Below are positions 1-6,230 of a DNA stretch of 33,975 bases, piece by piece (positions within the stretch are counted from its first letter, which is position 1; the number at the start of each line of letters is the position of its first letter). This DNA comes from a virus: positions 1-33,975 of the IMG/VR virus record IMGVR_UViG_3300025101_000012. One strand, 5' to 3'. A program made the translations under genes and the position numbers. The notes below the pieces were generated by a model. The model did not search any database. It was given only the letters and a program-made list of their open reading frames with translations, and had not been told where the DNA came from.

Positions 1-99
1 AGTGATTTTGCTTCTAGTACATATACCGCTCCTTCAGATGGCAAATACTTTTTTTACACTAAATTATTATGTGATAATAGTTCAGGCGATACAGCTAAA
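1..99. repeat. Left copy of the 99-bp terminal direct repeat
   Basis: Bases 1-99 are identical to 33877-33975. The repeat lies wholly inside the tail-fibre reading frame, and that frame continues correctly when the two ends are merged. This is what an assembler leaves when a circular or circularly permuted genome is written as a line. A physical direct terminal repeat is less likely, because those of T7-like phages are usually longer and lie outside the tail-fibre gene. Confidence 0.95.
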
Positions 100-309
100 A
101 TATTCTTTTTTAAAAACGGATCAGCATTTACTGAACATAGAAACTCATCACATGGAGCAAATAGAAGAACTTATCAACATTCAGCAATTTTAGATTTATC
201 AGCAGATGATACTATTGAAGTATACAAATTTCAAGATGGTGGTTCTGCAAGAGATGTTGATGGTGACAGTAATAGATCAACTTATTTTATGGGATACAAA
301 ATAGCATAG
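1..309 (+). CDS. Tail fibre protein, 3' end (C1q-like tip)
   Basis: Frame 1 is open from the first base to TAG at 307-309. It is the C-terminal end of the fibre gene that starts at 31735; bases 1-99 duplicate 33877-33975. The residues carry C1q-type features: a YTAPSDGKYFF strand, an nG turn, SAILDLSADDTIEVY and the terminal YFMGYKIA strand. C1q-like heads form trimers and commonly bind ligands at the tips of phage fibres, so this is the likely host-receptor contact. It looks truncated only because the circle was opened inside the gene. Confidence 0.9.
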   Translation, partial: SDFASSTYTAPSDGKYFFYTKLLCDNSSGDTAKIFFFKNGSAFTEHRNSSHGANRRTYQHSAILDLSADDTIEVYKFQDGGSARDVDGDSNRSTYFMGYKIA

Positions 310-318
310 AGGAAAATT

Positions 319-651
319 ATGGCGACACTTTTTACAAAAGTTAAATTATATTTAGACGCAAACTCCAAGACTTGGGATAATACTACTATCGTTTTACAAA
401 ATGATGGAAGCGGAGATTATATTAAAACATGGACTGTATCAGGATTAGATAAACCTACAGATGAACAACTAGCATCTTACGAAACTGCTGCAAATACTGT
501 TGAAGCAAATATTGCTGTAGATGATACTAGAAAAATTCAATATCTGTCTTGGCAAGAACAAATGGAAATGATCTACAAAGATCAAAAGAATGGAACTACA
601 ACATTTAAAGATCATTGCGATAAAGTAAGATCAGATAATCCTAAAGGATAA
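319..651 (+). CDS. Small protein after the tail fibre (possible fibre-assembly or XkdW-like)
   Basis: 110 residues, starting 9 nt after the fibre stop with an AGGAAAA Shine-Dalgarno-like sequence ahead of the ATG. The C-terminal half contains YLSWQEQMEMIYKDQKNGTT followed by KVRSDNPKG. Proteins with a QxxMIYkD-type motif often sit directly behind tail fibre genes in marine phages, and some are assigned to the XkdW family. No signal peptide, membrane helix or catalytic motif is visible. Its position suggests a role in fibre assembly or a minor tail role. The function is not established. Confidence 0.8.
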   Translation: MATLFTKVKLYLDANSKTWDNTTIVLQNDGSGDYIKTWTVSGLDKPTDEQLASYETAANTVEANIAVDDTRKIQYLSWQEQMEMIYKDQKNGTTTFKDHCDKVRSDNPKG

Positions 652-653
652 TT

Positions 654-824
654 ATGGATCAGTCTGCAATAGAAGTAAAATTAGAATTTATCTGCAGAGA
701 AATCAAAGAGCTTAAAGATGAGCAAAAAAAAATCAAAGATGATCTAAATAAAGGTAAAGGTGCAGTTTATATTCTTATCTTTCTTGCAGGTATTATCACT
801 GCAGTATTGCAATATTTTGACTAA
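654..824 (+). CDS. Small coiled-coil plus membrane-helix protein (possible lysis accessory)
   Basis: 56 residues with a good AAAGGA Shine-Dalgarno 5 nt before the ATG. Residues about 5-35 are charged and helical (E, K, D, Q-rich, coiled-coil type). Residues about 37-54 (GAVYILIFLAGIITAVLQYF) form one membrane helix. A cytoplasmic coiled coil followed by one C-terminal membrane helix is the layout of XhlA-like holin partners. It lies just upstream of the endolysin and holin candidates. No sequence motif proves function. Confidence 0.65.
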   Translation: MDQSAIEVKLEFICREIKELKDEQKKIKDDLNKGKGAVYILIFLAGIITAVLQYFD

Positions 825-848
825 CCATCCACATCTAGTAGGCTAAGA

Positions 849-882
849 TTTACATTGTACTAAATATAGTTATACAACTATA
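849..882 (+). promoter_or_regulatory. Candidate sigma70 promoter with inverted repeat over the -10
   Basis: TTTACA (849-854) and TATACA (871-876) are 16 bp apart. The -10 lies in a 7-bp inverted repeat, TATAGTT (865-871) / AACTATA (876-882), that could be an operator. Transcription would begin about 5 nt before the ATG at 888, which has no Shine-Dalgarno sequence, so that mRNA could be nearly leaderless. Confidence 0.45.
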
Positions 883-887
883 AGTAC

Positions 888-1196
888 ATGAATATAAAAC
901 ACAGGAAAGGTATTATATCTCAACTAATTGCTCAGTCTTATCTGGTAAAACAAGAAGATATTATTGTGTTTACACCCCTTGATGGGTTAGGTCCTATTGA
1001 CATTATTACCTATAATACTAAAACTAAAGAGTATAAAAAATATGATGTTAAAACTGTATCATTTAGACAGCAACATGGCACAATGATTAATCGTTCACCT
1101 ACACAACAACAAAAAGATTTAGATGTAGAAATATTATATGTAACTGAACAAGGAGAAATTTACCCAGTTCCAAAACGTAAATTTAAAAATAAATGA
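888..1196 (+). CDS. PD-(D/E)XK-like small nuclease candidate
   Basis: 102 residues. The N-terminus has KGIISQLIAQSYLV, the helix that opens many small archaeal-resolvase-like or PDDEXK_5 endonucleases. It is followed by GLGPIDII (Asp38) and the strand YKKYDVKT (Asp53-x-Lys55), which fits the D-(x)n-(D/E)-x-K active-site pattern. The expected role is DNA cleavage, perhaps Holliday-junction resolution or host DNA degradation. No Shine-Dalgarno precedes the ATG. The stop overlaps the endolysin start as ATGA at 1193-1196, so the two are translationally coupled. The catalytic acid is Asp rather than Glu in the ExK position, which many members allow. Fold assignment is from motif reading only. Confidence 0.65.
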   Translation: MNIKHRKGIISQLIAQSYLVKQEDIIVFTPLDGLGPIDIITYNTKTKEYKKYDVKTVSFRQQHGTMINRSPTQQQKDLDVEILYVTEQGEIYPVPKRKFKNK

Positions 1197-1657
1197 AACT
1201 GACTGAAAACTTTAACCTTCGAGAGCTTACAAAATCACAAGTCGCCGAGCGTAACGGGATTCCAAACAATCCATCTAGTGACCACATTGATGCATTAAAA
1301 AAACTTGCAGAGTCTGTACTTCAACCTTTGCGTAACCACTATGAAAGTCCAGTAATTATTACTTCAGGCTATCGTAGTGCAGAATTATGTATGGCTATTG
1401 GATCAAATGGATTGACATCACAACACGCAAAAGGTCAAGCAGCAGACCTTGAAATTATTGGCGTTTCCAATTATGATACTGCATTATGGATTAAAAATAA
1501 TCTTGACTTTGACCAGCTTATATTAGAGTTCTGGAAAGGTGAAGATGAACCTAATAGTGGGTGGATTCATGTGTCGTATGTCGGCAAGAAAAATAGAAAA
1601 CAAAGTCTCAGAGCATTTAGAGACGACAATGGAAAAGTAAATTATAAACCTTGGTAA
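1193..1657 (+). CDS. Peptidase M15A-type endolysin (D-Ala peptide hydrolase)
   Basis: 154 residues matching the peptidase M15A family (PF08291 type), zinc enzymes that cut D-Ala-containing cross-links in peptidoglycan. Visible features are NFNLRELTKS near the start, the SGYRS motif (58-62), the zinc motif SQHAKGQAADLE (His78, Asp85) and the third ligand in WIHVSY (His126). The length is usual for a single-domain member, and no signal peptide is present, so release would need a holin. It overlaps the upstream nuclease-like gene by ATGA and precedes a holin candidate by one base, which makes a lysis cassette. Confidence in the enzyme family is high. Confidence 0.9.
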   Translation: MKLTENFNLRELTKSQVAERNGIPNNPSSDHIDALKKLAESVLQPLRNHYESPVIITSGYRSAELCMAIGSNGLTSQHAKGQAADLEIIGVSNYDTALWIKNNLDFDQLILEFWKGEDEPNSGWIHVSYVGKKNRKQSLRAFRDDNGKVNYKPW

Positions 1658-1658
1658 T

Positions 1659-2036
1659 ATGTGGTTAAGTGCAATAAAATTAGCAGCTCAAGTTGGAAGC
1701 AAAGTATACGCTAACAGACAAAAAGCAAAGATGGCTATGTCTGAGGCACAATTATTACACGCTGAACGACAAGCTCGTGGCGAAGAAGCTTATCAAGGTA
1801 AATTATTAGAAGCTAGACAATCAGATTGGAAAGACGAATTTATTTTAATTTTGCTCTCAGTGCCAATCGTGATGCTAGGATTTGCAGTATGGTCAGACAA
1901 CCCTGCGCACATGGAAAAAATGCAGCTTTTCTTTGAGTATTTTTCAAACCTTCCCTTTTGGTATCAGTCCATTTTTGTGGGTGTCATCGCATCTGTCTAT
2001 GGACTGAAAGCCACTGATCTGATAAAGCGTAAGTAA
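1659..2036 (+). CDS. Putative holin (two to three membrane helices)
   Basis: 125 residues. The N-terminal 55 residues are helical and Ala/Gln/Glu-rich. Residues about 60-78 (EFILILLSVPIVMLGFAVW) and about 101-117 (WYQSIFVGVIASVYGLKAT) are membrane helices, followed by a basic tail (DLIKRK). This is close to the GTA_holin_3TM layout. Starting one base after the M15 endolysin stop, it would form the inner-membrane lesion that lets the enzyme reach the cell wall. The assignment rests on topology and position. Confidence 0.65.
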   Translation: MWLSAIKLAAQVGSKVYANRQKAKMAMSEAQLLHAERQARGEEAYQGKLLEARQSDWKDEFILILLSVPIVMLGFAVWSDNPAHMEKMQLFFEYFSNLPFWYQSIFVGVIASVYGLKATDLIKRK

Positions 2037-2182
2037 TGAGTAATCAAATTGCAAAAATGTTTAGCCAAACATTTGGTACAAAGGTTACGTTAAAATCGCA
2101 ACAAGGATTAGGCTATGGCACGAAAAGTAAAAGACTACGCACCTCTGGAAAGAAAAAGAAGAAAAAGACCAGGACGACATAG
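2036..2182 (+). CDS. Small basic protein, unknown
   Basis: 48 residues, starting on the last base of the holin stop (TAATG). The N-terminus is MSNQIAKMFSQTF and the end is very Lys/Arg-rich (GKKKKKKTRTT). Its last 68 bases overlap the next gene (from 2115) in another frame. Start-stop coupling supports translation, but the heavy overlap with a more recognisable gene lowers confidence. No function can be assigned. Confidence 0.5.
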   Translation: MSNQIAKMFSQTFGTKVTLKSQQGLGYGTKSKRLRTSGKKKKKKTRTT

Positions 2183-2246
2183 TAAGTCGCCTAATAAATC
2201 CTTTAAGTTACAACAAAAAAAATACAATAGACAAGGTAGAGTATGA
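2115..2246 (+). CDS. Small Arg/Lys-rich conserved phage protein
   Basis: 43 residues with the central block RKRRKRPGRHSKSPNKSFK. Very basic proteins with an RPGRHSKS-N-SFK block recur beside lysis and structural genes in small marine podoviruses; this is remembered, not searched. It could bind nucleic acid or be a minor virion protein. It overlaps the previous small gene by 68 nt in another frame and the following gene by ATGA at 2243-2246. Confidence 0.6.
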   Translation: MARKVKDYAPLERKRRKRPGRHSKSPNKSFKLQQKKYNRQGRV

Positions 2247-2446
2247 TTTGTAAAAAAATTATTTGTATGAAGAGATTAAAAAAAGCAATTTGTAGAGTGT
2301 TATTACCCATTGTAGCAAGATGGGAGAATAGAATGTGGAAAGTTTTATATCAAAGACCAAGACGATATTGCGAATGTGTGAGTGATAAAGAGTTTGCTTA
2401 TCATGTTAAAAACAATTTACCAAACAAGGATCAGTTTAATGATTAG
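2243..2446 (+). CDS. Hypothetical basic, Cys-containing protein
   Basis: 67 residues beginning at an ATGA overlap with the previous stop. The N-terminal third (MICKKIICMKRLKKAICRVL) is amphipathic, basic and Cys-rich and may associate with membranes. The rest has RRYCECVSDKEFAYHVKNN. Its stop lies 8 nt inside the next gene. Translational coupling is the main support. Function unknown. Confidence 0.5.
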   Translation: MICKKIICMKRLKKAICRVLLPIVARWENRMWKVLYQRPRRYCECVSDKEFAYHVKNNLPNKDQFND

Positions 2447-3035
2447 ATTTTTATTAGCATTTATGCTAGTATGTTCTTTTGCTTATGGAGATACTACTCA
2501 AAATAATACTTCTGGCTCAAACACTTCCATCACAGGTGGATACACAAACTCAAATACTTATGAGTCAGGATCAAGTAATTCTTCAAGCACTACAAACAAC
2601 AGCACCAGCAATATTAGATCAGCACCTCCTAGTGCTTATGCACCTGGTCTATCCAATTCAGGTAATGATGTCTGCTCCGTAGGAGCTAGTGCTGGAGTTC
2701 AAACTTTTGGATTAGGTATATCAGGTGGTAAAGGTTTCAGAGATGAAAATTGTGAAAGAATAAAATTATCAAGACAATTAGATTCTATGGGAATGAAAGT
2801 TGCAGCGGTTGCTTTACTTTGCCAAGATCCCCGTGTCTTTGAATCTATGATTATGGCGGGGACTCCATGTCCTTACAATGGTAAGATAGGTAAACAAGCA
2901 GATAAGTTATGGAAAAAATATAATAAACTTAGACCAGATTACAAACAGTATACTAAAAATTTAAAAATTAAGGAGAAGATAGATGAAAAACTTATTCCTC
3001 GTAATAATTCTATCTATACTGACCCAGACGAGTAA
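2439..3035 (+). CDS. Sec-exported Ser/Thr/Asn-rich protein with conserved Cys domain
   Basis: 198 residues from the ATG at 2439, chosen over the upstream start at 2382 because it yields a clean signal peptide (MIRFLLAFMLVCSFAYG). Residues about 18-70 are low-complexity Asn/Ser/Thr/Gly. Residues about 75-140 form a compact domain with four Cys (NDVCSVGAS, DENCERI, ALLCQDP, GTPCPYN) and GVQTFGLGISGGKGFRD, followed by a Lys/Tyr-rich end. The predicted location is the periplasm or envelope, where the Cys could pair. It is followed by a second exported protein with a 53-nt overlap, so the two are probably made together. I recall similar proteins in marine podoviruses without known function. Lysis, superinfection exclusion or virion decoration are all possible. 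Confidence 0.8.
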   Translation: MIRFLLAFMLVCSFAYGDTTQNNTSGSNTSITGGYTNSNTYESGSSNSSSTTNNSTSNIRSAPPSAYAPGLSNSGNDVCSVGASAGVQTFGLGISGGKGFRDENCERIKLSRQLDSMGMKVAAVALLCQDPRVFESMIMAGTPCPYNGKIGKQADKLWKKYNKLRPDYKQYTKNLKIKEKIDEKLIPRNNSIYTDPDE

Positions 3036-4377
3036 TGCTGAACAAGCAACCTCTGGTAATCTTTTACCTAACGCTGGTGTCGGTACAACATCAGTACAAA
3101 ACCAATCAGGGTCAATAGATGGTATCAATGGATCAAATGGTTGGACCACATCAGGCGTATCTAATTTTAATAATGAGCTAGAAGCACAAGGCACTGGAAC
3201 AATATCTGCAAATGGATCATTGTTAAATATTACAACTGAAAAAGAAAATGGTGGTCAGTTTACAACAACAACAAATAGTTTAGATGGTGGTGTTAGATTA
3301 GACTCAACAACAGAAGTACAAAGTTGTGAATGGATAGGATCGGCTCATCAATGTGGACAAGCAACCAATGGCAGAGATAGTTATTCTACGACTGTAAATA
3401 TCAAAGATGAAAATAATCAAGTCTTATCAAGTGTAACACAAAACAGAAACAATGATGCTGGATATTATGGCAATACATTTACTTATAATGATACTGTTAT
3501 TCATAATGGAACAGGTGCAAGAAATTGGGATTGGACTTGGACAGGTGTGGATGGAAACAATGTTAATGCAACAGGTGCAGTTGGACCAAACTTATTAGGT
3601 GCTGAACTTACAGCAACCCTTTTAGATATTGATTACTCACCAATTCCACCAGCAGTACAGACTGAACTTGTTAGTTTTAACAATGAAATAAGAGAAGAGT
3701 TTAAAAAATTAGAAGAAGTTATAAATTTAAAAGAAGAAGTTAAGTTAGAGAAAGTTGCTTCTATTCAAGAAGAACCAAAACTTACTGAACCAAAAATGGA
3801 AAAGTTTAAAGAACCTGTTAAAACTATGCCAGTTAAAAAAGAAGAAGAACCAAAACAATTTGTAACTCAGAACAAACAAATAACAAGTCAAAGTTCTTCA
3901 CCTGCACAAACCAAAACTTTAAAACAAGAAACATCTAAAGAAGAAAAGATGGTTAAAGAAATAGCAAAAGAAGAAAAAACAGAAAAAACAAAACAGGTAT
4001 CAAATAAATCAAGTAGTAACAGTAATGTTTCAAGTGAAAACAAACCCTCAGTATCTGTTGTTTTACAAAAAACTATGGATAAAATTGATGAACGAGTCAA
4101 AGATATAGGTAAAAATTTAAAAATTAAAAACCTATTTAAGATGAGAGCAATGGTTGATAATTCTTTATTAGATGTATATAATATCCCATTTTATGAAACA
4201 AAAAATATTTACAAAGATCAACCAAGTATTCAAGACAACAGAAGAATATACACAACAAGTTTGGAATCGTATCAAAGATCAGATCCGATATTTCAAATGC
4301 AACGTAATGTACAGAAAATGCGATTGCAAAGAGAAAGACTTACAAGAGAAATAGAAATGTTAAAAAATGGACAGTAA
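2983..4377 (+). CDS. Large Sec-exported protein: beta-rich head, charged coiled-coil stalk
   Basis: 464 residues with an AAGGAG Shine-Dalgarno 7 nt before the ATG and a signal peptide (MKNLFLVIILSILTQTSNA, cleavage before EQ). Residues about 24-220 are Gly/Asn/Thr-rich beta sequence with GNLLPNAGVGTT, WTTSGVSNFNN and two Cys (SCEW, HQCGQ). Residues about 225-380 are Glu/Lys-rich and likely extended or coiled. The tail (about 420-464) is helical with QMQRNVQKMRLQRERLTREI. The NLLPN...GW.TSG head resembles extracellular carbohydrate-binding or adhesin-like modules; this is a resemblance only. The start lies inside the previous exported-protein gene. The export signal and the size of the two-gene module are unusual for a small lytic phage. 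Confidence 0.85.
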   Translation: MKNLFLVIILSILTQTSNAEQATSGNLLPNAGVGTTSVQNQSGSIDGINGSNGWTTSGVSNFNNELEAQGTGTISANGSLLNITTEKENGGQFTTTTNSLDGGVRLDSTTEVQSCEWIGSAHQCGQATNGRDSYSTTVNIKDENNQVLSSVTQNRNNDAGYYGNTFTYNDTVIHNGTGARNWDWTWTGVDGNNVNATGAVGPNLLGAELTATLLDIDYSPIPPAVQTELVSFNNEIREEFKKLEEVINLKEEVKLEKVASIQEEPKLTEPKMEKFKEPVKTMPVKKEEEPKQFVTQNKQITSQSSSPAQTKTLKQETSKEEKMVKEIAKEEKTEKTKQVSNKSSSNSNVSSENKPSVSVVLQKTMDKIDERVKDIGKNLKIKNLFKMRAMVDNSLLDVYNIPFYETKNIYKDQPSIQDNRRIYTTSLESYQRSDPIFQMQRNVQKMRLQRERLTREIEMLKNGQ

Positions 4378-4513
4378 AGATTTTAAATATATAATAAACT
4401 TTAGAGACAAAGAAGCAAAAAAAATGGTTCAAACTGTTTATGCTTTTAAACAAAGACAAAGCAGACCAAGAGCAAAACAAAATATTATTAACCCCGACTT
4501 AAAAGGTATTTAA
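4367..4513 (+). CDS. Small basic hypothetical protein
   Basis: 48 residues overlapping the end of the exported-protein gene by 11 nt. It opens with MDSKDFKYIINFRDKEAKKM and continues with a Gln/Arg/Lys-rich helix (FKQRQSRPRAKQN), ending one base before the next ATG. Tight spacing on both sides supports expression. No motif is recognised. Confidence 0.55.
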   Translation: MDSKDFKYIINFRDKEAKKMVQTVYAFKQRQSRPRAKQNIINPDLKGI

Positions 4514-4514
4514 T

Positions 4515-4793
4515 ATGGTAAAAAAATTACAAGATAATCTTGCAGGGATTGCAGCACTTATTGGTGTTGTGGGTGCAATAGGTGCAGGATTTATTACTTA
4601 TGGTAAGATGCAAGAACAAATTAATTCTGTTGCTGGACTTGATTTAAATCCATTAATAAAAGAAATCTCTGCACAAAATATTAAAATTGAAAAACAAAAT
4701 AAAGCATTGGCTATTATGGGTAAAGAGATTCAAGTTCTACAATTAGAAATGAAAGAGTTTAAAGAATCAAACAAAAATCCTTTGTTAAATTAA
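4515..4793 (+). CDS. Membrane-anchored coiled-coil protein
   Basis: 92 residues. Residues about 9-30 (LAGIAALIGVVGAIGAGFITYG) form one Gly/Ala-rich membrane helix. The rest is an amphipathic helical stretch (IKEISAQNIKIEKQNKALAI, then QVLQLEMKEFKES) with coiled-coil spacing. The form fits a spanin-like or holin-accessory protein, or an envelope anchor for the exported proteins just upstream. There is no lipobox. Function unknown. Confidence 0.65.
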   Translation: MVKKLQDNLAGIAALIGVVGAIGAGFITYGKMQEQINSVAGLDLNPLIKEISAQNIKIEKQNKALAIMGKEIQVLQLEMKEFKESNKNPLLN

Positions 4794-4794
4794 A

Positions 4795-4971
4795 ATGATT
4801 GATGCACTTATTTTTATTGCATCCATCATATTGTTTTTAGATTATATGCAAAAATCATACGTCACTAAAGATCCTGAAGATCCTGAAACTAAAAAATGGA
4901 TTGAAGAAATAGAAGCAGACAAACGAAGAGAAAAGTTTTTTAATAATAAAAAAGATGGTGAGATAAAATAA
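4795..4971 (+). CDS. Small membrane protein with charged tail
   Basis: 58 residues. An N-terminal hydrophobic helix (MIDALIFIASIILFLDYMQ) precedes DPEDPETKKWIEEIEADKRR, a charged cytoplasmic-type tail. It starts one base after the preceding stop and its own stop overlaps the next ATG (TAATG at 4969-4973). With the gene before, it makes a pair of one-helix membrane proteins. No family recognised. Confidence 0.6.
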   Translation: MIDALIFIASIILFLDYMQKSYVTKDPEDPETKKWIEEIEADKRREKFFNNKKDGEIK

Positions 4972-5219
4972 TGGCAATCACATACCGAGGTGAAAAGTTT
5001 TCAGGTTACAACAAACCTAAGAACGCAAGAACCAAGACTAAAAAGTTTGCGGTTCTGGCAAAGGTAGGAAACAAGGTAAGACTTATTCGCTACGGGGATG
5101 CCAACATGACCATCAAAAAATCATCACCTGCAAGACGTAAATCCTTTAGAGCAAGACATCGCTGTGCAACTGCAACGAATAAATTGACTGCGAGATATTG
5201 GAGTTGTAAGAAGTGGTAG
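4971..5219 (+). CDS. DUF5754-like conserved phage protein
   Basis: 82 residues with a distinctive layout: YRGEKFSGYNKPK, then KTKKFAVLAKVGNKVRLIRY, GDANMTIKK, ARRKSFRARHRC and the ending KLTARYWSCKKW. This matches the DUF5754-type family shared by cyanophages, pelagiphages and larger marine viruses, usually beside structural genes. It is basic, with two Cys that could hold a metal. The role is unknown, perhaps virion-associated. It is the last gene before a strong terminator. Confidence 0.85.
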   Translation: MAITYRGEKFSGYNKPKNARTKTKKFAVLAKVGNKVRLIRYGDANMTIKKSSPARRKSFRARHRCATATNKLTARYWSCKKW

Positions 5220-5245
5220 GGTGACTTTCGCCACCCCACCTTTTT
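5215..5245 (+). terminator. Intrinsic terminator closing the late plus-strand block
   Basis: GGTAGGGTG (5215-5223) pairs with CACCCCACC (5232-5240) with one A-C mismatch and an 8-nt loop, followed by TTTTT (5241-5245). The left arm begins inside the stop codon of the preceding gene. It separates the late operon from the opposing minus-strand gene. Confidence 0.8.
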
Positions 5246-5257
5246 AGATCTATTTAT

Positions 5258-5449
5258 TTAAATCTTTTTTTTTAGTTGTTTAAAATATTGATTTTTAGAT
5301 TTACGAAGTGCTGTTTGTAAATGGTCATACATAAGTTTCCATTCTACTGATAAATTATCTTTTAATTTAAGATCAGCTAAATCTTCAAATTTACCATAAC
5401 TAGCCATCAACAATGCTTGTGTTTCTTTTTGTGTTAAGTTTATTTTCAT
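5258..5449 (-). CDS. Small helical protein, lone minus-strand gene
   Basis: 63 residues. The AAAGGA Shine-Dalgarno and the strong promoter at 5472-5500 support it. The sequence MKINLTQKETQALLMASYGKFEDLADLKLKD... is helical and ends with a basic LKKKI. No recognised domain. It is isolated between two plus-strand blocks with its own promoter, and its leader resembles those of the minus-strand accessory genes at 12.7-15.6 kb, which suggests co-regulation with them. Confidence 0.75.
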   Translation of the reverse strand: MKINLTQKETQALLMASYGKFEDLADLKLKDNLSVEWKLMYDHLQTALRKSKNQYFKQLKKKI

Positions 5450-5471
5450 TTCTATCCTTTCTGTTTTTTAC

Positions 5472-5500
5472 AGTATATCATATCTGTATATGCTTGTCAA
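5472..5500 (-). promoter_or_regulatory. Sigma70 promoter for the 5258-5449 gene
   Basis: Read on the minus strand, TTGACA (5500-5495) and TATACT (5477-5472) are separated by exactly 17 bp. The -10 is preceded by TGA, giving an extended -10 (TGATATACT). The start point would fall near 5465, before the AAAGGA ribosome site. This is the best consensus promoter in the window. Confidence 0.8.
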
Positions 5501-5533
5501 GTCTTTTTTTTTCTGGTAAATTATAAACAAACA

Positions 5534-5863
5534 ATGTTAAGAAGAAAAAAACAAATAAGAATACGTTTATATAATTGTGATTACTGCAATAAAGAACATG
5601 AAAATATTAATTGCGGAAATGATTATATTGTATATGCTAGTGGTCATAGATTTTGTAGAGAACCTGATTGCTGGTCTCTTTACATTCAACAACAAAAAAA
5701 GAAAGATGAGGAAAGAAATGTACGGAATGAAGAAAAAAGGAAAAGGGTCTATGGGAAAAGGATCTTCAATGAAAAAGAAAAAGAAGAAAGGCAAAAAGTA
5801 ATCTCTAAGTTAGATCAATATTTAGATTACTTGAAAGGAAATCATGCCAAAGAAAAAAGGTAA
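5534..5863 (+). CDS. Zinc-finger-like small protein
   Basis: 109 residues. The N-terminal third has CDYC (residues 15-18), then NCG, then FCREPDCW. These spaced Cys could bind zinc in a ribbon-type fold. The remaining 60 residues form a strongly charged helix (Lys/Glu/Arg). It starts just after the divergent promoter region and the last codons overlap the next small gene. It may bind nucleic acid or be a regulator. No family match is recalled. Confidence 0.65.
   Translation: MLRRKKQIRIRLYNCDYCNKEHENINCGNDYIVYASGHRFCREPDCWSLYIQQQKKKDEERNVRNEEKRKRVYGKRIFNEKEKEERQKVISKLDQYLDYLKGNHAKEKR
5718..5801 (+). CDS. Possible tiny Lys/Gly-rich protein inside another gene
   Basis: 27 residues in a different frame within 5534-5863, with a GAGGAAAG ribosome site just before the ATG. 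The product is MYGMKKKGKGSMGKGSSM followed by a Lys-rich end. Tiny Lys/Gly/Met-rich proteins are typical of this part of marine podovirus genomes. The host frame is also A-rich, so the open frame could be chance. Confidence 0.35.
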   Translation: MYGMKKKGKGSMGKGSSMKKKKKKGKK

Positions 5864-5963
5864 AAAAAAATATACTGCAAAACAAATGAAGATAGCTCGT
5901 GTTGCAGAACCTAGAAATAGGATTACAGGAGCTGACTTTAAAAAATTAAGAAAGAAAAAATGA
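5844..5963 (+). CDS. Tiny basic conserved phage protein
   Basis: 39 residues with a GAAAGGAAATC ribosome site. The motif IARVAEPRNRITGADFKKLR is one I recognise as recurrent in small marine phage proteins of unknown function. Both ends are Lys-rich. Its stop overlaps the next ATG (AATGA at 5960-5963), giving a coupled chain of tiny genes. Confidence 0.7.
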   Translation: MPKKKGKKKYTAKQMKIARVAEPRNRITGADFKKLRKKK

Positions 5964-6103
5964 CAACTAAATCAATTAAAGCACCCAAAGGTTTTCATTG
6001 GATGAAAAAGGGTTCGTCTTATAAACTTATGAAAGGTGAATATAAGCCACACAGAGGAGCTGTGAGAATGGCAAAATTTACAGTACAAAAAAGACATGGC
6101 TAA
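5960..6103 (+). CDS. Tiny basic conserved phage protein (GFHWMKKGSSYKLMKG type)
   Basis: 47 residues beginning at an ATGA overlap. The layout PKGFHWMKKG...YKLMKG...PHRGAVRMAKFTVQKRHG matches a small conserved protein found in cyanophages and pelagiphages. It is basic and probably a single small beta fold. Function unknown. Its end overlaps the next gene by 8 nt. Confidence 0.7.
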   Translation: MTTKSIKAPKGFHWMKKGSSYKLMKGEYKPHRGAVRMAKFTVQKRHG

Positions 6104-6230
6104 ACTTTGTGCAAAAGGTAAAGCTGCTGCTAAAAGAAAATTCAAAGTCTATCCCAGTGCCTATGCAAATATGTATGCTGCTGGGGTATGTAGTGGTAGA
6201 ATAAAACCAAAACGTAAAAAGAAAAAATAA
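6096..6230 (+). CDS. Small conserved phage protein (KRKFKVYPSAYAN type)
   Basis: 44 residues: LCAKGKAAAKRKFKVYPSAY, then ANMYAAGVCSGRIKPK and a Lys-rich end. The KFKVYPSAYANMYA..VC.G signature is widely shared among marine phages and large DNA viruses as a short basic protein of unknown role. Two Cys flank the conserved core. The stop overlaps the next ATG (TAATG). Confidence 0.75.
   Translation: MAKLCAKGKAAAKRKFKVYPSAYANMYAAGVCSGRIKPKRKKKK

Noticed and set aside
1-99. Physical direct terminal repeat of a T7-type linear genome
   Set aside because: The repeat is short, exactly 99 bp (a common assembler overlap size) and inside a tail-fibre gene that reads through it.
3888-4100. 70-codon minus-strand open frame
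   Set aside because: Antisense of the Lys/Glu-rich stalk of the exported protein; composition (Leu/Phe/Ser) is a direct consequence of the GAA/AAA codons on the other strand.
5494-5527. Plus-strand promoter for the 5534 gene (TTGTCA and TATAAA)
   Set aside because: The two elements are 22 bp apart, too far for a normal sigma70 promoter.
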